64,000 bases of DNA, from assembly GCF_040932035.1 (NCBI RefSeq), contig NZ_JBFRBB010000005.1:248001-312000 (forward strand), read 5' to 3'. This document shows, in pieces, positions 53,289 to 62,321 of this stretch. The position numbers and the translations under genes are program-made. A model generated the notes under the pieces. The model ran no database searches. It saw only the letters and a list, made by a program, of their open reading frames with translations, and was not told the origin of the DNA. The stretch comes from Hoeflea_A sp040932035. Lineage in GTDB: Bacteria; Pseudomonadota; Alphaproteobacteria; Rhizobiales; Rhizobiaceae. Position 1 is the first letter of the stretch. Every line of letters starts with the position of its first letter.

Positions 53289-53320
53289 ACGGAGCCGTCC
53301 GTTTCGGCAGGCGGCTCCGT
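53289..53320 (+). terminator. hairpin after ctpA, possible attenuator
   Basis: ACGGAGCCG (53289-53297) pairs exactly with CGGCTCCGT (53312-53320) around a 14-base loop, 5 bp after the ctpA stop and 28 bp before the next start. There is no U-run, so it may act as an RNA-stability or attenuation element rather than a full terminator. Confidence 0.4.
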
Positions 53321-53347
53321 CAACAATTCAACGCTGAACGGCAGGCC

Positions 53348-54556
53348 GTGGACACAGGCTCCGAACTCGATAAACCGCTTGGACAAGGCCGCCGGAAAAA
53401 GAAGCCGGGAGGCAAGGGCGGACGGTCGTCGCGCTCACTTTACATAGCCCTCGGCTTTGCCGTCGTCTTTGCAGGCGCCGGCTTTCTGGCGCTACAACAA
53501 AATCCGTTGCAAAAGCCGGCAACGGCTCCTGCCTCACAACCAGCTGACAGCGACACGGAAGAAACGCCCGCGCAATCAGCACAGGCAGAGAGCGGCGTTC
53601 CGGCAGATGGCCGTGTTTCCGGCAACTCGGGCGCCAATCTCAATCGCACCCTTACAGATGACGGTCAGGTTGTAACGACCATCACACCGCGCGACAGGGG
53701 TGACGACGGACCGGTCATTGTTTCGGGCGCAGAAACGGTTGGGCAGGATCCGCGCATGGCACACCTGCCCGTACCCGAACTTCTCGAAAAGTCGCAATAC
53801 GGCCGGCTGCCGGTCATCGGAGCCGATGGCGGCCGCGCGGTCGACGCCTATGCGCGCCCCTGGTCGGGCGCGCGCGGCACGCGCATCGCAATTGTCGTCG
53901 GCGGGCTTGGCCTCAGCCAGACCGGAACGCAATATGCGATCAACACGCTGCCCGAGGAAATCACTCTCGCCTTCGCCGCCAGCGGCAACAGCCTGCAACG
54001 CTGGCTGCAGGAAGCAAGACGCGCCGGACACGAGGTGCTGCTGCAGGTGCCGTTCGAGCCATTCAACTATCCACAAAACAACCCCGGCCCCCACACTTTA
54101 GTTGTCGAAGACGGTGCCCAGCAGAACCTTGCCGATCTCCACTGGGCCATGGGGCGCATCACAAATTACACCGGCATCATGAATTTCATGGGCGGCCGCT
54201 TCCTGTCCGATCCGGCCGTGACCGAGCCGATTATGCGTGATCTCGCCAAGCGGGGCGTACTCTTTCTCGATGACGGAACGTCCGCCCGTTCGGTGACGGA
54301 CGCCCTTGCCTCGGCGGTCGGTGTGCCCCATGCGGCGGCCGATCTGGTGGTGGACAGCTCTGTCGACCATGGCGATATCATGAAAAAGCTCGACGATGTG
54401 GAACGCATCGCCCGGCGCAACGGCTCGGCCATTGCCGTGGCCTCGGCCTTCGATACCAGTGTCAACGCAATCGCCGCATGGGCCAACGAAGCAAAAGCCA
54501 GGGGAATAGAGATCGTCTCGGTTTCGGCGCTGACGGACGATCCGGAAAAATACTGA
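53348..54556 (+). CDS. divergent polysaccharide deacetylase (YibQ-like) membrane protein
   Basis: A 402-residue protein from GTG 53348. The N-terminus is basic (RRKKKPGGKGGRSSR) followed by one transmembrane helix (about 30-50), then a Pro/Gln/Glu-rich linker to about 165. The C-terminal domain has the divergent polysaccharide deacetylase fold: IAIVVGGLGLSQTGTQYAI, LPEEITLAF, GHEVLLQVPFEPFNYP and MNFMGGRFLSD. The short lead with DKPLGQG resembles rhizobial relatives as I recall them. Enzyme activity is not proven for this family. It follows envC-type and ctpA genes, the conserved YibQ context. Confidence 0.88.
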   Translation: MDTGSELDKPLGQGRRKKKPGGKGGRSSRSLYIALGFAVVFAGAGFLALQQNPLQKPATAPASQPADSDTEETPAQSAQAESGVPADGRVSGNSGANLNRTLTDDGQVVTTITPRDRGDDGPVIVSGAETVGQDPRMAHLPVPELLEKSQYGRLPVIGADGGRAVDAYARPWSGARGTRIAIVVGGLGLSQTGTQYAINTLPEEITLAFAASGNSLQRWLQEARRAGHEVLLQVPFEPFNYPQNNPGPHTLVVEDGAQQNLADLHWAMGRITNYTGIMNFMGGRFLSDPAVTEPIMRDLAKRGVLFLDDGTSARSVTDALASAVGVPHAAADLVVDSSVDHGDIMKKLDDVERIARRNGSAIAVASAFDTSVNAIAAWANEAKARGIEIVSVSALTDDPEKY

Positions 54557-54559
54557 GCC

Positions 54560-55072
54560 ATGAAAAGAGCCAAATCAGCAATGCTACCCTACCGCCCCTG
54601 TGTCGGAATTGCCGTTTTCAACCGGCGGGGTCTGGTGTGGACCGGCCGGCGGATCCACGAAAAGAAGGGCGAGCTGACCAATTCAGGGCACCTTTGGCAG
54701 ATGCCGCAGGGCGGTATCGACAAGGGCGAGGAGCCGCTGGTTGCCGCAAGGCGCGAGCTTCTGGAAGAAACCGGTATTCGCAGCGTCTCGCTGCTTGAAG
54801 AGGCACCTGAGTGGATCAACTACGATCTACCGGAAGACCTCATCGGCATCGCGCTGAAGGGAAAATACCGTGGGCAAACCCAGCGCTGGTTTGCATTCCG
54901 CTTCGAGGGCGATGAAAGCGAAATCGCCATCAACCCTCCGCCCGGCGGTCACAAGGCGGAATTTGACGACTGGAAATGGCGGCCGATCGGAGAAGTGCCC
55001 GACCTGATCGTGCCATTCAAGCGCGGCGTCTACGAGCAGGTGGTCGCCGCCTTCTCGCACCTGTCGGCGTAG
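54560..55072 (+). CDS. rppH: RNA pyrophosphohydrolase
   Basis: Removes pyrophosphate from the 5' end of transcripts, starting RNase E-type decay. It has 170 residues. The Nudix box is complete (GGIDKGEEPLVAARRELLEETGI, about 51-73), preceded by YRPCVGIAVFNRRGLVW, and RppH-typical WINYDLPEDLIG and GQTQRWFAFRF follow. It starts 3 bp after the deacetylase stop, so it belongs to the same transcript. Confidence 0.94.
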   Translation: MKRAKSAMLPYRPCVGIAVFNRRGLVWTGRRIHEKKGELTNSGHLWQMPQGGIDKGEEPLVAARRELLEETGIRSVSLLEEAPEWINYDLPEDLIGIALKGKYRGQTQRWFAFRFEGDESEIAINPPPGGHKAEFDDWKWRPIGEVPDLIVPFKRGVYEQVVAAFSHLSA

Positions 55073-55076
55073 CGTC

Positions 55077-55769
55077 ATGAAGCTGATCGGCCTCATTGGT
55101 GGCATGAGCTGGGAATCGACCGCGCTCTACTATGCTGCGATGAACGAGGAGGTGAAGCGGCGGCTCGGCGGGCTGCATTCGGCGCGCATCCTCCTGCATT
55201 CGGTCGATTTTCACGAAATCGAGCAGCGCCAGCATTCGGGTGACTGGAGCGGCACCGCTGATATCCTGACCGGGGCAGCAACCGGTCTGAAAGCCGCCGG
55301 GGCGGAATTCCTGGTCATTGCAACCAACACAATGCACAAAGTGGCCGAAGAGATTGAGACCGGCTCCGGCCTGCCGGTCCTCCACATCGCCGATCCGACA
55401 GGTGAGGCGCTGACGCGTGATGGTGTAAAAACTGTCGGCCTGCTCGGCACGCGTTTTACAATGGAAGAGAGCTTCTATTCGGATCGCCTGCGCCGGTCCT
55501 TCGGGCTCGATGTCATCGTGCCGGGAACGGACACAAGGGCAGCGATCCACCGCGCCATTTACGAAGAACTCTGCCTCGGCAAAGTCACTGGAGAGACCCG
55601 CGCACTCTTTGAACGCGCCATCAGCGATTTAAAAGCCGCTGGCGCCGAGGCTGTCATTCTCGGTTGCACCGAGATCACCATGGCGGTTGATGAAACAAAC
55701 AGCGTGCTGCCGGTCTACGACACCACCGTGTTGCACGCTTTTGCTGCTGTCGAACGGGCGCTGAAATAA
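55077..55769 (+). CDS. aspartate/glutamate racemase family protein (YgeA-like)
   Basis: A 230-residue amino-acid racemase-like protein from ATG 55077, 4 bp after rppH. The start MKLIGLIGGMSWESTALYY is the YgeA class signature. The first catalytic Cys position reads Thr (ATNTMHK), as in E. coli YgeA, while the second Cys is kept (GCTEI). Such proteins racemise several amino acids slowly. The substrate is unknown; it may supply D-amino acids to the wall. Its stop overlaps the T-run of the opposite-strand terminator. Confidence 0.88.
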   Translation: MKLIGLIGGMSWESTALYYAAMNEEVKRRLGGLHSARILLHSVDFHEIEQRQHSGDWSGTADILTGAATGLKAAGAEFLVIATNTMHKVAEEIETGSGLPVLHIADPTGEALTRDGVKTVGLLGTRFTMEESFYSDRLRRSFGLDVIVPGTDTRAAIHRAIYEELCLGKVTGETRALFERAISDLKAAGAEAVILGCTEITMAVDETNSVLPVYDTTVLHAFAAVERALK

Positions 55770-55790
55770 AAACGGGCCCCGAGGGCCCGT
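55764..55790 (-). terminator. intrinsic terminator of the atpHAGDC operon
   Basis: On the minus strand ACGGGCCC (55790-55783) pairs with GGGCCCGT (55779-55772), followed by TTTTTATTT. It lies 29 bp past the atpC stop and inside the end of the racemase gene on the other strand. Confidence 0.9.
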
Positions 55791-55818
55791 CATTCAATCT
55801 CTCATCCGTCGGAACCGG

Positions 55819-56217
55819 TCAGAACGCATTCTGCAATGTCGTCAGATTGTCCAGGTGTTCGGCTATGCGCGCCTTCTCGGCGTCGCTCGTGGCATCCGCC
55901 AGATCTTCCCTGGTATTCTGGATGCGCTCCGCCAGCGCTTCATGGTCGATATCATCGACATGAACGGCTGATTCGGCAAGAATGGTACAGCCTTCAGGCA
56001 GGATGTCGGCAAAACCGCCAAAGACGACATAGCGGTTCGAGGCGCCCTCAGCGGTTTTCACCTCGACGATGCCCGGCTTGACCGTAGCCATGACCGGCGC
56101 GTGGTGCGCCATTACGGTCATTTCACCATCGGCGGCCGGCAGAATAACCTCACTAACCGCATCGGAAAGCAGCAGGCGCTCCGGAGACACGAGCTCGAAA
56201 TTGAAACTGTCAGCCAT
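55819..56217 (-). CDS. atpC: F1F0 ATP synthase subunit epsilon
   Basis: Central-stalk subunit that couples and can inhibit rotation. It has 132 residues; the N-terminal beta barrel is MADSFNFELVSPERLLLSDAVSEVILPAADGEMTVMAHHAP, and the C-terminal helical hairpin is present (about 90-132). Last gene of the atpHAGDC operon. Confidence 0.95.
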   Translation of the reverse strand: MADSFNFELVSPERLLLSDAVSEVILPAADGEMTVMAHHAPVMATVKPGIVEVKTAEGASNRYVVFGGFADILPEGCTILAESAVHVDDIDHEALAERIQNTREDLADATSDAEKARIAEHLDNLTTLQNAF

Positions 56218-56285
56218 GGGTTGTCACTCTATCATTCACATGGACCTTAAAGACGGGCATCGGGCCCGCCCATCCGGCGTTTCGC

Positions 56286-57809
<1,524 letters not shown>

Positions 57810-57834
57810 ATCTTCTTACCCTCTTTCCAGAGCC

Positions 57835-58716
57835 TCAGAGCGCTTCCGCGCCCGAAATAATTTCAATCAGTTCTTTGGTGATCTGCGCCTGACGCTGACG
57901 GTTATAGCTGAGCGTCAGCTTGTCGATCATGTCACCGGCATTGCGTGTCGCACTGTCCATGGCCGACATGCGCGCACCCTGTTCGGACGCGCCGTTTTCC
58001 AGCAAGGCGCGGAAAATCTGTACAGCGATGTTGCGCGGGATCAGGTCGCCGAGAATGGCGGCAGCATCCGGCTCGTATTCGTAGACGGCATCCGTGCCGG
58101 CCTGCTCGGCATCGGCATCGCCGGTATCGGCCGGAATGATCTGCTGCGCTGTCGGCACCTGGGTGATGACCGACTGGAATTCCGAGTAAAACAGCGTGCA
58201 GATATCAAAGCCGCCTTCATCGAACAGGCCGATAACCTGTTTGGCGATGTCGTCGGCGTTGGAAAAACCGATACGCTTGACTTCCCTGAGGTCGACGCGG
58301 TCGATGATCAGCGAGCCGTATTGCCGCCGCAAAATGTCATAGCCCTTCTTGCCGACACAGAGGATTTTCACATCCTTGCCCTGTCCCTGCAAAGCGCTGA
58401 CATGATCACGCGCCAGACGCGCGATCTGCGAGTTGAAACCGCCGCACAATCCGCGTTCCGCGGTACAGACCACCAGAAGGTGGGTCTGGTCTGACCCGGT
58501 TCCGGTCATCAGCCGCGGCGTGTCGTCGCCATCGGCAACAGCGCCGGCGATATTGCCGAGCACCGCGCTCATGCGCTGCGAATAGGGCCGAGCGGCCTCG
58601 ACCGCCTCCTGGGCACGCCGAAGTTTCGCCGCGGCGACCATCTGCATCGCCTTGGTGATCTTCTGCGTCGCCTTGACCGAGGCGATCCGGTTTCTCAGAT
58701 CCTTAAGTGAAGGCAT
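57835..58716 (-). CDS. atpG: F1F0 ATP synthase subunit gamma
   Basis: Rotor shaft of F1. It has 293 residues with the terminal coiled-coil helices: start MPSLKDLRNRIASVKATQKITKAMQMVAAAKLRRAQ and end DKLTLSYNRQRQAQITKELIEIISGAEAL, the most conserved parts. The central domain has the family phrase SDRGLCGGFN in the form AERGLCGGFNSQIAR. Confidence 0.96.
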   Translation of the reverse strand: MPSLKDLRNRIASVKATQKITKAMQMVAAAKLRRAQEAVEAARPYSQRMSAVLGNIAGAVADGDDTPRLMTGTGSDQTHLLVVCTAERGLCGGFNSQIARLARDHVSALQGQGKDVKILCVGKKGYDILRRQYGSLIIDRVDLREVKRIGFSNADDIAKQVIGLFDEGGFDICTLFYSEFQSVITQVPTAQQIIPADTGDADAEQAGTDAVYEYEPDAAAILGDLIPRNIAVQIFRALLENGASEQGARMSAMDSATRNAGDMIDKLTLSYNRQRQAQITKELIEIISGAEAL

Positions 58717-58758
58717 CCGTTATCCGTCCGTTACTATGGTTCCGTCCGCTGAAAACAC

Positions 58759-60288
58759 TCAGGCGAAGGACTTGGCGTAGGCATCGATGGCAGCAGTAAG
58801 CTGGCCCTTGATGTCGTCGCTCAAAGCCTTTTCAACCCGGATGGCTTCCAGAACATCCTTGCCGTCGCTGCGCATATGCGCCAACAGGCCTTCTTCGAAC
58901 CTGCCAACATCGTTGACCTCGAGATCGTCGAGATAACCGTTCACGCCGGCAAAGATCACGGCAACCTGCTCTTCCGTCTTCAGCGGCGAGAACTGCGGCT
59001 GCTTCAAAAGCTCGGTCAAACGCGAACCGCGGTTAAGCAGGCGCTGGGTCGAGGCATCGAGGTCGGAACCGAACTGCGCGAAGGCGGCCATTTCACGATA
59101 CTGGGCAAGCTCGCCCTTGATCGATCCGGCAACCTGTTTCATCGCCTTGACCTGAGCGGACGATCCCACACGCGAAACCGACAGACCGACGTTAACCGCC
59201 GGGCGGATACCCTGATAGAAGAGATCCGTTTCAAGGAAGATCTGACCGTCGGTGATCGAGATCACGTTGGTCGGAATAAAGGCCGACACGTCGTTGCCCT
59301 GCGTTTCGATGACGGGCAGCGCGGTCAGTGAACCGGCGCCATTGTCTTCGTTCAGCTTGGCCGCGCGCTCGAGAAGGCGCGAATGCAGGTAGAAAACGTC
59401 ACCCGGATAGGCTTCACGGCCGGGCGGACGGCGAAGCAGCAGCGACATCTGACGGTAGGAAACGGCCTGTTTGGACAGATCGTCGTAACCGATCAGGGCA
59501 TGCATGCCGTTGTCGCGGAAATATTCACCGATGGCACAGGCGGCAAACGGCGCAAGGAACTGCATCGGTGCCGGATCGGATGCCGTCGCAGCAACGATGA
59601 TGGAATATTCAAGCGCGCCGCGCTCTTCCAGAACCTTCACGAACTGGGCAACGGTCGAACGCTTCTGGCCGACGGCGACATAAACGCAGTAAAGCTTGTC
59701 GCTTTCCTGTCCACTTTCGTGGATCGGCTTCTGGTTCAGAATCGTGTCGAGAATGATCGCGGTCTTGCCGGTCTGGCGGTCGCCGATGACGAGTTCGCGC
59801 TGGCCACGGCCGATCGGGATCAGCGCGTCAATGGCTTTCAGGCCCGTCGACATCGGCTCGTGCACCGATTTACGCGGGATGATGCCCGGAGCCTTGACGT
59901 CCACACGGGAGCGTTCTTTTGCCTGGATCGGGCCCTTGCCGTCGATCGGATTGCCGAGGGCGTCGACGACGCGGCCGAGCAGTTCCCGGCCGACCGGCAC
60001 GTCCACGATGGCGCCGGTCCGCTTGACCGTGTCGCCTTCCTTAATGTCTCGGTCGGAACCGAAGATAACCACACCGACATTGTCGGCTTCCAGGTTCAGC
60101 GCCATGCCGCGAATTCCGCCGGGGAATTCGACCATTTCACCGGCCTGCACATTGTCCAGACCGTAAACACGGGCAATACCGTCACCAACCGACAGCACCT
60201 GACCGACTTCGGAGACTTCTGCCTCCTTGCCGAAATTTTTGATTTGTTCTTTTAGAATTGCGGAGATTTCCGCGGCACGGATGTCCAT
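58759..60288 (-). CDS. atpA: F1F0 ATP synthase subunit alpha
   Basis: Non-catalytic nucleotide-binding subunit of F1. It has 509 residues. Walker A is GDRQTGKT (169-176); the family phrases RPPGREAYPGDVFYLHSRLLERAAKL and ISVGLSVSRVGSSAQVKAMK-type block (VNVGLSVSRVGSSAQ) are intact. Its ATG overlaps the atpH stop by one base, so the two are translationally coupled. Confidence 0.97.
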   Translation of the reverse strand: MDIRAAEISAILKEQIKNFGKEAEVSEVGQVLSVGDGIARVYGLDNVQAGEMVEFPGGIRGMALNLEADNVGVVIFGSDRDIKEGDTVKRTGAIVDVPVGRELLGRVVDALGNPIDGKGPIQAKERSRVDVKAPGIIPRKSVHEPMSTGLKAIDALIPIGRGQRELVIGDRQTGKTAIILDTILNQKPIHESGQESDKLYCVYVAVGQKRSTVAQFVKVLEERGALEYSIIVAATASDPAPMQFLAPFAACAIGEYFRDNGMHALIGYDDLSKQAVSYRQMSLLLRRPPGREAYPGDVFYLHSRLLERAAKLNEDNGAGSLTALPVIETQGNDVSAFIPTNVISITDGQIFLETDLFYQGIRPAVNVGLSVSRVGSSAQVKAMKQVAGSIKGELAQYREMAAFAQFGSDLDASTQRLLNRGSRLTELLKQPQFSPLKTEEQVAVIFAGVNGYLDDLEVNDVGRFEEGLLAHMRSDGKDVLEAIRVEKALSDDIKGQLTAAIDAYAKSFA

Positions 60289-60854
60289 CAGCCGACCTCT
60301 TTCAGTGCAAGCTTAAGGGTAGAAAGTTTGGAGCGAAGTGATGTGTCAATTTGACGCGAGCCGACCTTGACGATCAGACCGGCCATGATTGACGGGTCGA
60401 CGGTGACATGAATTGCCACGTCTTTGCCGGTGACGCTTTTCAGCGCCGCCTTCAATTCTGTTTCCTGGGCAGCGGTCAGCTCGTGAGCGGAGCTCACTTC
60501 CGCCGAAACTTCGCCGCGGTATTTGGCCTCGATCACACGATAGGCCCGGATAATGCCGGGAACGGCAAACAGCCGGCGGTTCTTCGCAACGACCCGAAGG
60601 AAGTTGCCGACCAGACCGGTGAAGCCTGCCTTGTCCGCAATGGCGGCAATGGCCTTGAACTGGTCGTCGGCCGAAAAGACCGGGCTGGTGATCAGCCTTT
60701 TGAGATCGTCACTGCTGTCGATCAGGGATTCGAGACGGTTGAGTTCTTCGGCAACGGCCTTTTCGGAATTGGCTTCCAGCGCCAGGTCGAAAAGGGATGA
60801 CGCATACCGTTCTGCAACACCGGATATGAGCGAAGATGTGTCTGCCACGGGCAC
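60288..60854 (-). CDS. atpH: F1F0 ATP synthase subunit delta
   Basis: Peripheral-stalk subunit joining F1 to F0. Start set at GTG 60854, giving PVADTSSLISGVAERYASSL, the same beginning as related rhizobial AtpH proteins as I recall them (MPVADTS). It has 188 residues. The open frame extends to 61121 but the added sequence has no family similarity. The end GLIVKVGSRQIDTSLRSKL is diagnostic. First gene of the operon. Confidence 0.93.
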   Translation of the reverse strand: MPVADTSSLISGVAERYASSLFDLALEANSEKAVAEELNRLESLIDSSDDLKRLITSPVFSADDQFKAIAAIADKAGFTGLVGNFLRVVAKNRRLFAVPGIIRAYRVIEAKYRGEVSAEVSSAHELTAAQETELKAALKSVTGKDVAIHVTVDPSIMAGLIVKVGSRQIDTSLRSKLSTLKLALKEVG

Positions 60855-60982
60855 AAATTTCTCTGAACTGAATTCGAGGATTCGGAACCGGAGACGAATG
60901 TCACCGCAAATCCTTGAATTTGTTTCGATTTCTCCCCAGCTGCAGTCTCTTATTATTGATCCCTCGCCGGAAATTCGTGGTT

Positions 60983-61011
60983 CGTCTAGCACACGTCCGT
61001 TGGACTCGCAA
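60983..61011 (-). promoter_or_regulatory. candidate promoter of atpHAGDC
   Basis: On the minus strand TTGCGA (61011-61006) and TAGACG (60988-60983) are 17 bases apart, about 130 bp upstream of atpH. Matches to consensus are moderate. Confidence 0.35.
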
Positions 61012-61125
61012 CACGCTTTACCCACTGCTTTGGGATGAGTTGGGGCATTATTGCCCCATAAATGAAAAAAAACCTGTCCGGCGCCACACCTATGCCGCGA
61101 ACCCGGCATTTGTCTCAACACGCAA

Positions 61126-61147
61126 ACGGCCGCCCGCAGGCGGCCGT
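61126..61147 (-). terminator. hairpin terminator after the Pro-rich protein gene
   Basis: ACGGCCGCC (61126-61134) pairs exactly with GGCGGCCGT (61139-61147) around CGCA. On the minus strand it is followed by TTTGCG, a short U-run. It lies 17 bp past the stop of the Pro-rich gene. Confidence 0.6.
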
Positions 61148-61163
61148 GTTTAACAGAATCCGG

Positions 61164-61511
61164 TCAGTAGAGCCTGCCGCCATGGGGTGGCGGGGGAACC
61201 GGGTGGTGGGCCGGGTGGATCACCACGACGCCACTATGGGGCGGCGGTGCCGGATGATGCGGACCCACAAGGACGATGCTTTCATGGACCGGCAACCAAA
61301 GCTGCGGTGCCGGTGCCACGGCCACGACTTCCTTCTGCGGTGGTGACACCGTCGTGGAGGTTGACGGAGCTTCAGCCTGCGGTGGTGACACCGTCGTGGA
61401 GGTTGACGGAGCTTCAGCCCGGGCGATGCCTGCAATGGCAAGCCCGACGACGATTACGGCGGCCCGGATATTTCTGCGACCGCTATTCCGGTCAGTGCAG
61501 GGGCGGCACAT
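61164..61511 (-). CDS. small secreted Pro/His-rich protein with a tandem internal repeat
   Basis: A 115-residue protein from ATG 61511, which overlaps the end of the neighbouring gene by 20 bp. A basic start (MCRPCTDRNSGRRN) leads into a signal-like hydrophobic stretch (IRAAVIVVGLAIAGIARA). The mature part is low complexity: a 14-residue unit rich in Ser, Thr and Pro (AEAPSTSTTVSPPQ) is repeated twice in tandem, followed by a Pro/His-rich tail (HPAHHPVPPPPHGG). I do not recognise the family. The signal peptide and the lack of catalytic motifs suggest an envelope or surface role. Confidence 0.6.
   Translation of the reverse strand: MCRPCTDRNSGRRNIRAAVIVVGLAIAGIARAEAPSTSTTVSPPQAEAPSTSTTVSPPQKEVVAVAPAPQLWLPVHESIVLVGPHHPAPPPHSGVVVIHPAHHPVPPPPHGGRLY
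61336..61419. repeat. perfect tandem duplication, 2 x 42 bp
   Basis: The 42-bp unit beginning tgcggtggtgacaccgtcgt at 61336 recurs exactly at 61378. It encodes the 14-residue repeat of the Pro-rich protein, stays in frame, and shows no divergence, which points to a recent event. Confidence 0.93.
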
Positions 61512-61725
61512 TGATGACAATGGATGCTCCCGCGTGCGGTGGCGGAGGACCCGGAACCGGTACTGGCGGCGGTGCCGGGCGCGGTGCCGGAGCGACCGAA
61601 ACCACCGGCGGACGGTGAGGCGGAGGTGGCGGCGGTGCGGCTTGGGCACTGGTTAGTGGTATTGCCGTTGCAACAAGCAGTGCGCCTGCTGCGGCGAGGC
61701 TGGTTAAAACAGTTGAGCGTCTCAT
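61492..61725 (-). CDS. small secreted Pro-rich protein
   Basis: A 77-residue protein from ATG 61725 with GGAG upstream. A clear signal peptide (MRRSTVLTSLAAAGALLVAT, cleavage near SAQA-AP at about 29) precedes a mature part that is about half Pro (APPPPPPHRPPVVSVAPAPR) and ends ASIVINVPPLH. It shares architecture with the gene that overlaps its end: signal, Pro/Val repeats, Pro-His blocks. Probably a paralogue pair. Function unknown. Confidence 0.65.
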   Translation of the reverse strand: MRRSTVLTSLAAAGALLVATAIPLTSAQAAPPPPPPHRPPVVSVAPAPRPAPPPVPVPGPPPPHAGASIVINVPPLH

Positions 61726-61909
61726 GATCTGTCTCCTCAAATACGAGAGCAAATCAGGCAGTCATGTCAGGACGACATGCGTGGCTATGGCTGTCTGAAT
61801 TCCGTTTGTGACATTGGATGTGTGAACGAAGGCTGCATGGTTCAACCGGCATTATGTGCTTTATCGTCACGCCAGCTCTGCGTGCATTGCATGGGATCGA
61901 CAGGCAAAT

Positions 61910-62299
61910 TTAGACATAGCCGAACACAAAGGCCAAGGGGAGCGCGGCAAGCACGGCTTCGATCAGGACCGAAACCCAGTTGAAGGGGGTTCCGGCACGG
62001 TCGAAGACGATCGCGGTAAGCCGCCCCAGCGCCGTAAATGCCCATGAAAGACCAAGCACCAGATAAAGAAACGGCTGGGCAAAAAGGATGCAGCCGATGC
62101 CGCAGCCAAGATAAAAGCCGGCCATCGTCGCCCGGCCCTCCGCAATGGCATCCGGCCGCTCCGCCATTGTCTGCAGGTGAAGGATCCTGAAGGACAATCG
62201 CGGCATGAAGAAAAGCAGCAGGCCGAAGAACACGGTGATTGCGGCAACGGCAAATGCCAGCGTCTCGCCCGTCGTGCTTGGCCAGTAAATCTGGATCAT
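61910..62299 (-). CDS. small integral membrane protein, possibly DUF4345-like
   Basis: A 129-residue protein from ATG 62299, with GGAGGG upstream. Four hydrophobic helices are visible (about 14-32, 56-76, 78-94 and 104-129) with the loop FRILHLQTMAERPDAIAEGRA between the first two. This layout and the GR motif (ALGRLTAIVFDRAGTP) resemble the DUF4345 family, but I am not certain. It starts 22 bp after priA ends, so it may share its transcript. Confidence 0.62.
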   Translation of the reverse strand: MIQIYWPSTTGETLAFAVAAITVFFGLLLFFMPRLSFRILHLQTMAERPDAIAEGRATMAGFYLGCGIGCILFAQPFLYLVLGLSWAFTALGRLTAIVFDRAGTPFNWVSVLIEAVLAALPLAFVFGYV

Positions 62300-62321
62300 T
62301 TCATCCCTCCCATGAAGTGCG

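Larger units (their letters stand above)
60855..61163. other. intergenic leader of the atp operon with a 7-bp hairpin
   Basis: Between atpH and the Pro-rich genes (all minus strand). It holds a candidate promoter at 60983-61011, a perfect hairpin TGGGGCA-TTAT-TGCCCCA (61041-61058) next to a run of eight A, and the hairpin of the upstream gene. No coding frame is convincing. Confidence 0.45.

Noticed and set aside
61041..61058. Intrinsic terminator with the A-run at 61063-61072
   Set aside because: On either strand the T-run precedes rather than follows the stem, so it does not have terminator layout.
60855..61121. N-terminal extension of AtpH to 61121
   Set aside because: The added 89 residues show no similarity to AtpH, and GTG 60854 gives the family-typical start.
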